A stretch of DNA of 64,000 bases, from assembly GCA_963931925.1 (NCBI GenBank), contig OZ007575.1, forward strand, positions 33,410,837-33,474,836, written 5' to 3'. Positions within the stretch are counted from its first letter, which is position 1. Each line of letters starts with the position of its first letter. This document shows, piece after piece, positions 1-11,282 of this stretch. The position numbers were made by a program, and so were the translations under genes. Under the pieces are notes generated by a model. The model worked only from the letters and a program-made list of their open reading frames with translations. It searched no databases and was not told the origin of the DNA. Source of the stretch: Onchidella celtica (lineage: Eukaryota; Mollusca; Gastropoda; Systellommatophora; Onchidiidae).

Positions 1-1105
1 GGTAATAATCATGTCAAAACAATAAAATAATTAATGAAATGACGACACAGCAACAGTTACAAAGACAAACCAATTAAAAGCTGTACAAAATACATGTAAA
101 AATGAGTTCACGGACACTAGTTACTGACTATGAATGCACAACTGAGTGTGTACATCTGCTGGTTGAATATTATATGATTGCCCTGTTGTACTTTCAGCAG
201 TCATATCGACATGCGGGCCTTACCAAACAGTAAACATAATTCACAATTCAGCGGATGTTCAGAAAGAAATGGGAGCTCTTACTGATTAGGAAAATTCTTC
301 AAAGTGGTTGTGGAGATCGAGGAGCATGCGAAAAAAAACAACTGAACAAGAGAGGGTGAAACTTTCATTCAATTTGGTAATGGTTTCTTCGTTGTTTGTT
401 GTTTTCTTTGTGACACAGGGATTTGCAACATACAAGTTTTGCCACATTTTAACTCCTTATACAATCGCCATGGTATGGTCTGCCCTGTGTAACTGTTAAC
501 AAGTAAGCGCTTGCGAAATCAGACCTTTGAAATATGACAAACCAAAGAAGAAAAAAAAAGTGTAATTACAAAGCTCAATTCGTGAGAACTAACACATCAA
601 ATAAAAAAATATATGTTTAAAAGATCAAATAAATTCCAAATGAAAGTAACAGATTTCAGTCACTATGACTTTCGACAGGCTGAGCATAAAATAGAAAATA
701 GCGGTTTGCGATATTTCAATTTTGCAACTTTTGAAGGCATCAAATGAAACCGGAGCACATTCTACTTCTCTTACTCTCACAGGGTATTTACTGAATCAAC
801 AAAGCGACATACAAATCAGATTATAATATCTACTGTCGACAGGTATATTAGTTCATTTGCTCCCTTTAAACATATTATGCTCTTTTTATCACATAATTTC
901 TCTGTTTGTGCAAAGAAATTCAGCTGGTCAATATTACGTTTTAGTAAAGTCTGAAAACAAGAAATAAATTTGCAATTGAACACACAACATGACATATTGT
1001 CATTATGTCCACCCTGCCCGCAGCGTATCATTCCCTGCTGTTTCTGTCCATCTACTTTCTAGCCATGTCACTCTGTTTGCTGCCATTAGCCTCTGTCTAT
1101 CTATA
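1..1105. other. AT-rich non-coding stretch
   Basis: No gene, structured repeat or RNA is recognisable here. The open frames are short and mostly begin with non-ATG codons. The base composition is AT-rich and unremarkable. Confidence 0.6.
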
Positions 1106-1108
1106 TAG

Positions 1109-1426
1109 ATCTTTGCTTCAAATTGTACCACAGACACCTTGAAAAACCGATGGCCTTTGTAGGTCATGGTTCCTAGTTTCGGCCCAGGATCAGGCCAGCC
1201 AGATGTCTCCGGAAATGAAAGCATTTCGGGGTCTATCTATATTTGCGACCATCAACCCCAATTTAGACATCTTTGCTACACACTGTAATGCAGGCAACCT
1301 GACGGTGAGTTCTTCATTTGAAAAACAAAGGGCCACCTTAGGCCTGGATGCCTAGCCCAGACCCAGAACCGGGCCCGCCAGATGTCTCCGGAATGAAAGA
1401 ATTTCAGGGTCTATCTATATTTGCTG
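1109..1426. repeat. Diverged two-copy direct repeat, about 160 bp unit
   Basis: Two similar blocks (about 1109-1246 and 1269-1426) begin with ATCTTTGCT. They share a stretch around CCAGATGTCTCCGG and end in GTCTATCTATATTTGC. The second copy has small insertions. This looks like an old local tandem duplication or two copies of an unnamed dispersed repeat. I see no coding capacity. Confidence 0.7.
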
Positions 1427-1429
1427 ATC

Positions 1430-2224
1430 CGAACATCTCCAGTTTACTCAAGACTAATCGTTTTGCATTTCGGAAAACAGTTCAAGTTCCTGCGAAGAGA
1501 AGACACTAAAAAAGCACTGACAGTCCAAACTCGTCAGAGGGAAGTGCAAAGTTGAGTTGGTTTTTGTGATAGGCTTGTTGGGGGTAATCTGCAAACATGG
1601 GGCCAGCCTGGAGTCCACAAATGAAATATGGTAATGGATCGGGAGACTGTGCGGTTCATAGGTGAAAAGGCCTAGGTTTGTGGCAGAAGAATGACAAGGT
1701 TAATGAAACAACGCAGCGTTAGATCAAATTATTCAATGTGTCAAGATACTTCCAGTTTATTTCTACGTGAAATTTGGCCGTGTCTCAACTGGTTTTGGAA
1801 TGATATTATGTGATGCCCCGTTACACGGATCTATTTCATTAAAAAACATGATAATAGTATTAGGGGTTTTGAGTGTACTGAGTTATGGTCGGTAACTCGT
1901 TTTTAAGGGCCATCCATAAAGTAAGTATCCTCAATTTTTAAGTTTGTAGCGATTTCTGACACCCTTCCTCCTCCCTTTCCTCTTCACTACTGTGACAACA
2001 GTACCGCAGTCTAAGTTCATTACCAATTTGTAGTCAAACCAAAGTCTATTCCCTTCACTTTATTTGCATGTCAGTCCTAACGCAAACAAAAAGAAAAATG
2101 AGGAACGAAACTTAATGTCAGTGACACCAATCGGCGACTTTGCAAAACAATTCCATTGCACCTCAAAGATCATGCAGATGAGCTTGAGGGTAAAGGGGAA
2201 CAGGTTAAACAGGTGCAGGGGACA
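1430..2224. other. Non-coding, no recognised feature
   Basis: No open frame, TIR pair or tRNA-like box was recognised. A pyrimidine-rich patch with CTCC repeats near 1970-1990 is the only compositional feature. Confidence 0.5.
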
Positions 2225-2237
2225 CTGAGGACAATTC

Positions 2238-2800
2238 GCATTCCAGATTAGGAATCTTCTGTGTTGGGCGAGAGGTTACTGATATAAAATCGTTTACTTT
2301 TGTACACATGAAACTGTGTCAAAAGGTCAATCCCCCTTTTCAATGGGAAGCACCAACATTTCAAAATTAGCCCAGCGACTTCAATGCACTCTTTTCTGCT
2401 AGTGGAATTATCTTCTTTTATTATTATTATTTTTTCAATTTTATAAGCCCAAGATAGTTCTTCCAACAGCATGCCCATTTTCACCTTATCCACCCGAAAA
2501 ATTGTCACTCGTGTTAGGTGTGTCGTAACTAAGGGACCTCTTGACACAGCCTCATATAAGAACTTCATACTTTTGGCAACTTTGTTAATGCTGTCAGCGA
2601 AATACTACTGAATGTGTATAGATCTATAACAAATTATGTCTCGCATTTCAAGCTTGGTCGCATTCCAGATTTGGAATTTTCTGTGTTGAGCGAGTGGTGC
2701 TGACATAAAACTGTTCACTTTTGAACATGATAAGAACTTCATTCTTTTTGATGACATTGGTAATACTGTCAGCGAAATACTATTGAACACTATAAATCAA
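2238..2800. repeat. Diverged direct repeat
   Basis: A block starting CATTCCAGATTAGGAAT (about 2240) recurs as CATTCCAGATTTGGAAT (about 2660). Both continue through CTTCTGTGTTG/TTTCTGTGTTG and similar downstream text. The motifs AAGAACTTCAT and CTGTCAGCGAAATACTA occur once in each half (near 2560-2610 and 2730-2780). The arms are interrupted by unrelated sequence, which suggests an ancient local duplication. Confidence 0.65.
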
Positions 2801-3433
2801 TTATATCTTGCAAGCCAATTTGGAAAGCTAGTATATGTTAACGATAGACAGCGATATAAAAATATTTACTTTTGTAGTCAACTGCAACCTCCGTAGTAGG
2901 TGTACTGTTGAATGTTGCAGTATTTCTTGCACGTCAGATATGCCACAGAAAATACCGAGACAGTGTCATATAGGCTAGTGTTGGAAGTATTCTGAAGATT
3001 CTCGTGACCATGAAGGTTGTACTTGTTTGTAAAAGGACCGAAAAAACTAGATTATCAACCTTTCGCAAACCCCGTAGCTTTGTCCCGGGGCACAGGACTC
3101 TCACTTTTCGTTCCTTGGTGAATGGAAGTCCCGTATTAGTATTGGTGGTCACGAGTCCTGTGGAGGGCGACTATTCAAACTCTTTGTTAATAATGTTCAA
3201 ATAACGGACTCGAGAAAGCTAAGCTTGGATCGTGGAAAAACTCGTTGATAAACCCCCGTGGCCTACACGGTATACACAAATTTCACTTAGTCACCCAAAG
3301 ACGAAATAAGAAACCTACTCTCTCTTCATCAAAGGACGACAGGGGTTTGTAAATCTCAAATTAGTCCCAATAGCGGGGATAGAATTGATATAGAATCGGT
3401 ATAGCACGAGATCGGATAGAAAGCGACAACGAT

Positions 3434-3874
3434 CAGTGGCGTAGCGTGGATTTACAAGCGCCCGGGGCATGAGGGAAGTATTGCACCCCCGACCCGTGGA
3501 CAGTTAGCACTCCCTGAATCCCTTCCATCCGTCCAGTATTGAACAGATTCCACCCCCCCCCCCGCCCGCCCGCCCCTCCCCAAGCACATGTCTTGTATTG
3601 TGAAAAAAAATACTAATGTAATTAGAGTAAAATGCATTTAATGCTAGAGAACTTTAAACAATTTTAAATCGCCCGGTTTTAGTTTGGGCAAATATTTCAA
3701 TAACGGTATTGAACTGTACTGTGAAATCTCTCCCAGTTGTCAGTATTGCTAAGTTACTCAGTCTTTGTTGGCTCATTGTAGATCAGATACGATTTGATTA
3801 CTTTAAGTTTTGAGAAAGTAAGAATTTTGAATTTTTTGCACCCCTAAGAATTTTGCGCCCACGCTACGCCACTG
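3434..3874. mobile_element. hAT-like non-autonomous TIR element
   Basis: The 441-bp element begins CAGTGGCGTAGCGTGG and ends with the complementary CCACGCTACGCCACTG. It is flanked by a perfect 8-bp duplication ACAACGAT (3426-3433 and 3875-3882). Ends starting CAGTGGCG with an 8-bp target duplication are characteristic of hAT transposons. The interior is non-coding and contains a poly-C tract, so it must depend on a transposase elsewhere. The intact flanks imply a fairly young insertion. Confidence 0.9.
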
Positions 3875-3882
3875 ACAACGAT

Positions 3883-4300
3883 AGTTAAGAAGGGGAGAAA
3901 ATGGATATAGTTCTTTATTTGATGACTGAAATGCCAGGTTGGGCATGTTAAACAGTGTAAAAAAAGATCAAATGTTTTTTTGGACACTGGTCATCATTTC
4001 TGAGTGATTAATTTCTAATGCCAGGGTATCTGGTGAAGGGAGATGGCGTCTTTGATCTTCGCGGGATCAATTTAAACTGTGACACTCTCGCCAGAGGCCC
4101 TGTGTTTGTATAAACGATTTGAAAGGCTATGTTATTCTTTCGCTAGGGTGGTGGTGGTAGTGGCTGTGGCGGTCGTTAGCCAGCCCGAGCCGCCGGTACT
4201 CAGTTAGCTGTGTTATGGTAAAACACCCTACGTACCCAAAAAACAAAATTTTACAAGAGATGCCAAAACAGTGAAAAAAAAAAAATTACCTTGCGTTCCA
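3883..4300. other. Non-coding spacer
   Basis: No gene or repeat is recognised apart from a short GGTGGT-rich simple sequence near 4147-4170. Confidence 0.5.
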
Positions 4301-4305
4301 TTGTA

Positions 4306-5232
4306 GCCTTGGCCAGCGATAGCTGACTTTTGATTGGCTGACTAGTTGGATGGTGATGTCACGATTTTGAGTTTCAAAGATGCCTCGCACACCAGCTGAT
4401 CTCAATGAAACTCAAAGCCGTGATGTCGCCATCTAATTAGCCTGCCGATCGAAATCGACTCGTGTGTCGTGACGTCACCATCCAACTGGCTGCACACTAG
4501 CCGATTTTGAATGGCCGATTGGTTTGATGGTGACCTCACGACAATGAGTTTTAAAGAGATCTCCCGCACCATCCAACTAGTTGTTTCCCACTGATGAAAC
4601 GCAATGTCGTGACGTCACCATCCAACTGATCCACCGATCACAACTGACTTGTAGGCGCCCAGTTGGGTGGTGACACCACGGCATCAAAGATACTAGATTG
4701 ATAAGATAAGACAGCTAGTGCTTTTAGCGTGCACAGATTTCGCACCGCCACCTAGCGGCAAACGCACAGAAGACATGAAAAGTGCCGCATTTTACAAAGC
4801 CAAATAGGGAAAATATTGAATTTTGTTCACTGTTCAGCTGTCGCTATAGGCCTTGATTGACGTCATTTACTGTGGAATTATAACCTCAGTCGCTGTGGGA
4901 AAAACCTTGGCTATTTTTTCTTTTTTTAAAGTCGCAGTTCCACTGTCACAATTTTACAGCATAAATTGACCATTACATCAAACATTCTTTTCATGCTATG
5001 CGCCATGGGCCCCGCCCCCGATCAGCGCGCAAATTGTGTGCATGGTTTCTTTTAGTGGTGCGGAGAAGACAGTGTCTCATCTTATCGTTTCTAGTATCTT
5101 TGACGACACTGAGCTTCAATGAGACCACGCGCACCAGCCGACAATTTGCATCTTACTGCTAAAATTCAATTATCTTGGCGACATCCTCCAAGTACTCGGC
5201 CAATCGAAGTCTGCTAGTACACGCCTAGGCTT
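4306..5232. mobile_element. Fold-back element family 1, interrupted copy
   Basis: The segment consists of imperfect inverted blocks. GGATGGTGATGTCACGA-type text pairs with TCGTGACGTCACCATCC-type text, with ATCTCAATGAAACTC-like blocks between. It ends in a CGCCTAGGCTT motif shared with the copies at 7265, 37190 and 59399. Two perfect TGACGTCA palindromes lie at 4470-4477 and 4610-4617. It is split by a second element at 4685-5102. The exact outer ends are uncertain and no protein is encoded. Confidence 0.65.
4685..5102. mobile_element. TIR element family 2, nested copy
   Basis: The left end reads CAAAGATACTAGA...GATAAGATAAGACA. The right end is the near-perfect complement, TGTCTCATCTTATCG...TCTAGTATCTTTG. 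The interior carries CACCGCCACCTAGCGGC and further inverted blocks. It interrupts the fold-back element; the flanks ACGGCA and ACGACA may be a decayed target duplication. A second copy of the family is at 24288-24722. No coding capacity is seen. Confidence 0.75.
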
Positions 5233-5304
5233 ATTTTCTTTGTGATGATGAAAGAAACCATTAGACGAACGCACTTATAATACAGATAGGAATATAACAA
5301 AGAT

Positions 5305-5532
5305 ACGATACCTTAGTTCTTGTTTGTTCCAGCTTCACTTTTTGCACAATTGAGAAATTCGACGTTAGACGTTAGCGGCTTTGCTATTATGATAAGGAGT
5401 TAGAATAACTTAAAACTGCCACAACGCATTTTAAAGAGGTGTCAAAGTGTGCATTTTTTAGACCTCTTTTACATGCTACAAGATCTCCAGTTTTTCAGAA
5501 AATAGAGATAGAACAAGCAAGAACTAGGGTCG
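5305..5532. mobile_element. Small TIR element (TTAGTTCTTG family)
   Basis: The left end CCTTAGTTCTTGTTTGTTC and the right end, which reads GAACAAGCAAGAACTAGGG on the plus strand, form roughly 18-bp imperfect TIRs. The internal text, including GTGCCACAACGCATT-like and AGATCTCCAG motifs, recurs at 12410-13045. This supports a dispersed non-autonomous element. Confidence 0.6.
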
Positions 5533-5539
5533 TGATATT

Positions 5540-6810
5540 CTTTAACAAGATGATGTCCAAAGTGAATTTGGCGTAGAATGATGCTACTGTGTTTTTCCAC
5601 AGCATGGCAGTATTCCTGACATTGTCCGGGTGGTGATGGCTGCTTGAGGACGGGGATGTCTGGGTTTGCTTACACTCTGTACAAACTTTCCCTGTACAAG
5701 ATGGGTAGAAAGCGGGGGGATTGGTTCATAACAAGGGAAGAAGTCACGGAGACAAAGCAGATAGCGATGTACTTCGTAACCCGGCCAGACCCAGGAACTG
5801 CTTCTGTTTTCTTCAAAGTTGAGGGGGTGGACGGGGGGGGGGGGTGGGTGGGGGTATGAAATGGTTACAAGCATTTTCCTTTTTTTTGGTTTCACTTTAA
5901 GTTCATCAACATTTTGATGAGAACCACGTCCACCAGTGGCACGATGATTGAGCATGCGCACTGGCAGAGAGTTTGCTCTTGGGCATCTCGGCTGAACATA
6001 ATGCACTCGCAAAGATTGACTGTAGCCCCCCCCCCCACACACACACACCCAAACAAAACAACAAGAACTGAAACATTTGGTGGAACGAAACTTAATGGGC
6101 GTGGAACTTCCGATGAAAGACGAAATAGAATTTAAACCTTCGTAGAAGCGCAAATTCAATGATGTCAAGTAAGACAACCAAATTATATCGTTTTAGCTGA
6201 GTACTTGTTCGATGAACAGGTTTGTGTAGGTTGTTGCTGTTTTTTTTTTTTTGGGGGGGGGGGGTAAACTTAAGACGCCTGTGAACTAAGAAAGGCATTA
6301 ATGCTGCATAGGTAGCTTATAAGAGGCAACAACAAAGGACACCACTTCAGACCGAAAGGAATAAGAACAAAAGCCGAGATGCGTAGGGTCATCCCCAAAA
6401 CTCAGTGATAGGACAGTACACAGTGTGCAGTGGTGCGCCCCGAAAATTTTCAGGAAGTGATGATGTCATAAAAACCTACAGCATGTCAATGAGCCTAGGG
6501 GAAATAATACATTTCCAATAAAAAAAACTACACCGACTTGAGACTTCTATTAAAAACTGTGCACCCTTACATCCATTCTGATGTACCATATAAAATTTGA
6601 AGTCTGAGTGTTGAGTGGTTCAGAAGCCTTTTGCAACGAAAAAGCTCACCTACAAATATAATTGTATAGTATAGATTCCGGTCGAAAAAAAAAATGAATG
6701 TATTAATACATTATTACGTTATTCAGGAAAAACGCTTGATTTAGTTCTCTGGTGTCAGCTCTCCGACCTGTCCTCAGACATTGAAATTCTTGGGCATAAC
6801 CAGAGAGTAT
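5540..6810. other. Non-coding stretch with homopolymer tracts
   Basis: It contains poly-G near 5837-5850, poly-C near 6028 and a T/G homopolymer pair near 6241-6263. Open frames on both strands here run through these tracts and overlap each other antisense, so I do not treat them as genes. Confidence 0.5.
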
Positions 6811-6815
6811 GCATT

Positions 6816-7094
6816 TATAGAGAGATCTCATTTCCGCCAAATCGCGAAACCAGGTTGCTGCGGTAAACAAGAATTGAAAGAGACCGCCTTCACCAAAGAT
6901 GTTTATTAGGGTTTGTTCATATTTTGGGGCTGATTGAAACTATTTAGTGCAGTTTGTACGCTCTTACGCCCTCTTATGCACAGTCCGATATTGTTTACCG
7001 CAGCGACCTACTTTCCGCTCCATGCTAACGGTGGTTTCGCGGAGCCTCCCGTGTCTCACAGTGCAAATCGACCAATAGTGAAATCTCTCTCATA
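6816..7094. mobile_element. TIR element family 3 (TATAGAGAG ends), copy 1
   Basis: It begins TATAGAGAGATCTCATTTCC and ends with GTGAAATCTCTCTCATA, an imperfect inverted partner. Most of the interior matches the copy at 13742-14037, including GAGACCGCCTTCACCAAAGAT and CGACCTACTTTCCGCTCCATG. The TA at each end would fit a TA target duplication of the Tc1/mariner type, but this is inference. Confidence 0.7.
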
Positions 7095-7264
7095 GATACA
7101 TACATTCTCTCTGGCATAATTTAACAAAGAGCAACTCGCTCGTCAAGGAATTTCCTGTAAAGATCTGTACACCAATTATGTAATATTTGATTTTATATTT
7201 TGTTATTATCATTATCAAAATAGTTGATAAATATTTGATTGCCCGTGGAGTTTAGACAGTAGAC

Positions 7265-7498
7265 GCGTTCTAGCCAAATTTGATCTGTCAATGAGCTGAA
7301 TGGTGACGTCCTAACTTTGAGTTTCCGGTGAGATCCAACTGCTCGGCTGGTACGCGAAGTATCATTGACACTTAATCTCACGATATCACCATACAACTGA
7401 TCGACCGATAATAATCGACTGGTGCGCATTTAGGCTTGTTGCGCCCGAAGAAAGAAAGAACAAAATACACACATATTTTGCTACTACTCCATAAGAGG
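7265..7498. mobile_element. Fold-back family 1, partial copy plus left ~100-bp repeat
   Basis: The block contains GGTGACGTCC, a GTTTCCGGTGAGATC block, ACGATATCACCAT and the terminal GACTGGTGCGCATTTAGGCTT. These match the other fold-back copies. Its last ~101 bp (7398-7498) recur directly after the next element, at 7866-7969. Confidence 0.6.
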
Positions 7499-7865
7499 CA
7501 CAGACTAATAAAATACCCAGACTGGATGATCCCATTGTGTGACGTCACAAAACAGCAAAAGGTCATGAACCATCCGCCATTTTAGGTTTACGGTAGCGAC
7601 CGACGCTTCAGCATAGCTACAATTTTGAATGATACCATTTTGACGCGCCTACTGAACGAGGAAATTTGGTTCCGCACCAGGAAATTAATACGTGCCAACC
7701 AATCTTGACAAAATAAAAAGAAATTTCTACTGCAGATAGAACTAGAATCGGAATTTCCCGAGCGGCGGCCATGTTGGTTATACAGTCGCCGCTCGGGAAA
7801 TTCCGAAAAAAAAACGACACAGCCCGAAGCTCGTGTTTCCAGTCTGGTTAATTTAATAGTCTGTG
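7499..7865. mobile_element. TIR element family 4 (CACAGACTAATA), copy 1
   Basis: The 367-bp element has ends CACAGACTAATAAA and TTTAATAGTCTGTG and matches 38779-39142 in opposite orientation. The interior holds a near-perfect hairpin built from CGGAATTTCCCGAGCGGCG and its complement, plus one TGACGTCA (7540-7547). Here the usual short target duplication is missing. Instead, ~100-bp direct repeats flank the element on both sides. No transposase is encoded. Confidence 0.85.
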
Positions 7866-7971
7866 TGATCGACCGATAATAATCGACTAGTGCGCACCTA
7901 GGCTTGATGCGTCCGAAGAAAGAAAGAAAGAAAGACATCCACACATATTTTGCTACTACTCCATAAGAGAC
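7866..7971. repeat. Right copy of the ~100-bp direct repeat
   Basis: It starts TGATCGACCGATAATAATCG and ends TTTTGCTACTACTCCATAAG, as does 7398-7498. Differences are a longer GAAA run and a few substitutions. It belongs to the end of a fold-back family 1 copy. Confidence 0.8.
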
Positions 7972-8246
7972 GGCTGTATAGAGATCGCTATGGAAGTGTA
8001 TGGAAGCTTGCAGTTAGTTTCTTTCTTGCATGATAAATATGAGTGGATCTGGCGTAGTCGGTCTCAAGGTGAAAGACCAACTACCTGAGAAAATCCCTCC
8101 AAAGGGAAAAAAAAAATGTTCCATGGAAATTGAGATTTGCTTATAATATGAAAGATTAGCCATTTTTTTGCATTTCGCTGGAAATCATCTTAGAAATATT
8201 TCACTTTTATTTTTATTTTTTTAAAGATGTGTGCATTTCACCCTCA

Positions 8247-8425
8247 AGCTGGGTTCTCGTGTATACGGAAACGTAAACTCCACGGAAACGTCAAAGAGCC
8301 TTCAAGTAATGAAATAGAAAGAATGTTTCCGCACGCCGTTTCCGTACACATGGAAACACGCTTTCATTTTTACTATATGAGGGATTTTTGGCCGTTTCCG
8401 TTTCCGTACACACGTGGACCCACCT
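8247..8425. mobile_element. Short TIR element, Harbinger-like ends
   Basis: The left text CTGGGTTCTCGTGTATACGG and the right end, which on the minus strand reads GGTGGGTCCACGTGTGTACGG without its last base, form imperfect TIRs. Both are followed by GAAACG motifs. GGGTCC-CGTGT-type ends are seen in some Harbinger-derived MITEs, but I cannot identify a 3-bp target duplication. Confidence 0.5.
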
Positions 8426-8936
8426 TCAGCCCGGTCTTGCCCGAGCCAATCAGAAATAGAAGATAATCTACGTTATACGGAAAGGATCTTCAAAATACGA
8501 GGATGTTTTGGGGGGCAGTAAGGCAGTGTTGTAAGGCATTTCAGAATGTTGTTAACAATGGAGATTTAAAAAAAGAATTGTTTCAATATGCATGTCGAAT
8601 GTTCTGTTATAATTTATGCAAGGCCTTGGATTTTTTGCGTTTAGGTGTTCATTAATTCAGTTTATCTTCTCGATTCCTGTGCCGGTGGTACGTGAAGGGT
8701 TAAAGATCTTACATTCCTCAGTGACATGCAGTCATTAATGTCAATACCAGAACAAATATGTGCAATGAACGATTCAATCTGAGACATTTATACTGACACT
8801 TTACCGGGCTTCAAAGCGGTAACTGTTGCTGAATACAAATGCAATACATGCCATTCTAGACAATATGTTTTTCTTTTATTTTAAGGCCGGGGAGGGGGGG
8901 GGGTTCTTTCTTACTCTTTAAGGGAAATCTTCAAAA

Positions 8937-9058
8937 TCAACTCCTCAGATCCCAGACATAATAAAGTAACGCATGGAAAGGTTTTAAAGGCAGTGAATCA
9001 ACTCCTCAGATCCCAGACATAATAAAGTAACGCATGGAAAGGTTTTAAAGGCAGTGAA
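8937..9058. repeat. Perfect 61-bp tandem duplication
   Basis: Two adjacent copies each start ATCAACTCCTCAGATCCC and end AAGGTTTTAAAGGCAGTGA. I see no difference between them, which suggests a recent duplication or an assembly duplication. Confidence 0.9.
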
Positions 9059-9189
9059 AGAAGTTCAATTCGGACATTTCACAAAGATAAGAATCACTGT
9101 ACTATCTCATGAAGGCAATTCAGTTTCACGGAGCGAATTACGAGCGCATGCATCGTACACATTATTTTGTTCTCGCATGTTAACATACA

Positions 9190-9412
9190 CACATTCACAC
9201 ACATTAACACAGAGAAAGAGAGACAGAGAAGAGAAACAGACAGACAGACAGAGAAAAGAGAGACAGCAAGAGAAAGACAAAGACAGAGATGAGAGAAAGA
9301 GAGAGAAAGGAGGGGGAGAGACAGACAGAGAGAGAGGCAGGAAGAGAGAGACAGAGGAGAGAGAAAGAGAGAGACAGATAAACAGACAGACAGACAGACA
9401 GACACACAGAGA
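9190..9412. repeat. Compound GA / GACA microsatellite
   Basis: Purine-rich simple sequence alternates GAGA, GACAGACA and AAAGAGAG. Long open frames on both strands here are produced by the repeat and are not genes. Confidence 0.9.
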
Positions 9413-9968
9413 GAAGCCAATATGGAAAATAAATAAAAAAAGTTTTTAGTTATGGGTTTTATTATATAACATGTAAAAAGCAAATTATGTAGAGATTTTA
9501 TTGGTAAAGAGTAGTAATAGGTTTGTTAATGATCAACATGACCTATGTCTTTACCCCCATATCCTCAGAAACATGGACTTTGTAGTCAAACCCCAAATGA
9601 ATCTAATGTCAATAGCCATAAGAAATTATACGGATACCTGAAAAAGTAAAGTTAACCCCTCAGACCGCAGCTTAGCATGTTTCCACCCACATGGGGTCAT
9701 GGAAAGAGTCACTGGGTTCAAATCTACACGGAGACCTACATGACTCCACGCGCTGTTCCAGTTAGTGACCCGGCACGTTAAGTTGATGACAAAAGTCTGC
9801 CCAACAGTGTTTCTCAACTTCTTTCTTTTATTCCACGTCTATGCCCCACTTCAATTTTCAACAAAACAAACCCAAAAAAATCGCCCAGCATGATCAGACA
9901 AAGTTATTGTACAGTAAAAATATACAAAAAGATGTTAACCCTTTACTTGCCGAGGCTGAAATGGTATA

Positions 9969-11282
9969 TGTTACGAGTTGGGTTATATGGAATTATTGGT
10001 GTTACGACTGCATTTAAAATATCGAGAGGTTTTTAGGAATTACTCTTCCATACCATGCCACATATACTAATAACAATTCGAATAAGTTTTATCAAGGACC
10101 TGCAGGGCCACAAATTTATTTACTTTAAAATCCCTAACAAATTTCGTCTAGCTCTTACATACTAAAAGACAACATCAGCAGCATCAAATGAAAATTCAAT
10201 AATATATCACTAGAAGTCTCCTCTAGATTCCTAAAAGATTATATCATTCTGACTCATTCACCATTTAATTATTACTTATCTATCTTTCAGATATAGTCTG
10301 CCTACTATCTAACAAATAATATCCTAATGTCTCAGACGACAATGTTAACTCAGTTATTTGTGCCTACCGCTTATAAAGGATCAAACTCGTCAATACAACT
10401 GACGTAGTTAAGTTAGATCTAGATCTACTCTAGGATGGGCTGGCAATCCCCAGCCTCATCCAGACACATCAATTTCAATTTACAAATGTGTATACCAGAC
10501 ACTCATGCTAGATCTAGTTGCAAGTTAAAATACATTGTAGTCTTGCATTCTTCGGTAGCACTTCTACTGGAAAATTTAAGGTCAGCTTCACGTTCATCGT
10601 CGAATCAATAGACAAACACTTACACTTGGTCCCTGATACAAGATCAGGGAGCCGGAGATAATAGCAGTAGATAATTTGTGGGAAGCATATGGTCTCATTC
10701 CAGTGTCTATCAAGGACATAGACATGACTATAACAATCTTCTGATTCTCTCTGGCTGAATCACGCCGACTGCCTGCACAGATGGATATTTCTGCATGGAG
10801 TAGTGAAACATAGGAATGGCTCCGCTTATATACCGCGCGGCCATCTGCAAATCCCCAGCCAACTGCCCAAATTTGATTGGTGCATCCATTTCGAGCTCAG
10901 CTCGTAGTATTAATAGATTCTGCATGGAAATCGGTCACGGCCTTGAACTAGTAACAGACAAGGTCGAATTAACATATCAAAACCCTTACTAAAGTCTCCA
11001 AACCCTCTACGTTTTATGTACGAATTTACTCACCCCTTATTCGCCCCGTCTCTTCCCCTGTTAGAGTTCACCCAAACCACGGGGTCGAAAACTGCACCGT
11101 CACTGTTAACTCATCCATTTATTCTATCTTGCCCCCCTTTCTTTCCATCTCTAAGAAAAAGCGTTACAAAAACAAACTGTCCACGAGAATAGTTCAAGGA
11201 CATTTGCACTGGCTAAAATCAACGAGACCATGAAATAAACAAGCCGTGCCCCAGCACGACACTTCCAGTCCTAACCCTGACA
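9969..11282 (-). mobile_element. Solo LTR, diverged copy D
   Basis: The 1,314-bp unit starts TGTTACGAG and ends CCTGACA. It is flanked by a perfect 5-bp duplication GTATA (9964-9968 and 11283-11287). Its 3' half aligns by eye with the LTRs at 22754 and 40598 through shared landmarks such as TTTGATTGGTGCA, CACGGGGTCGA and AAACAAACTGTC. A TATA box (TATATAAG) reads on the minus strand at about 10825-10832, so the LTR is probably oriented minus. No internal retrotransposon sequence remains, as expected after LTR-LTR recombination. Confidence 0.85.
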
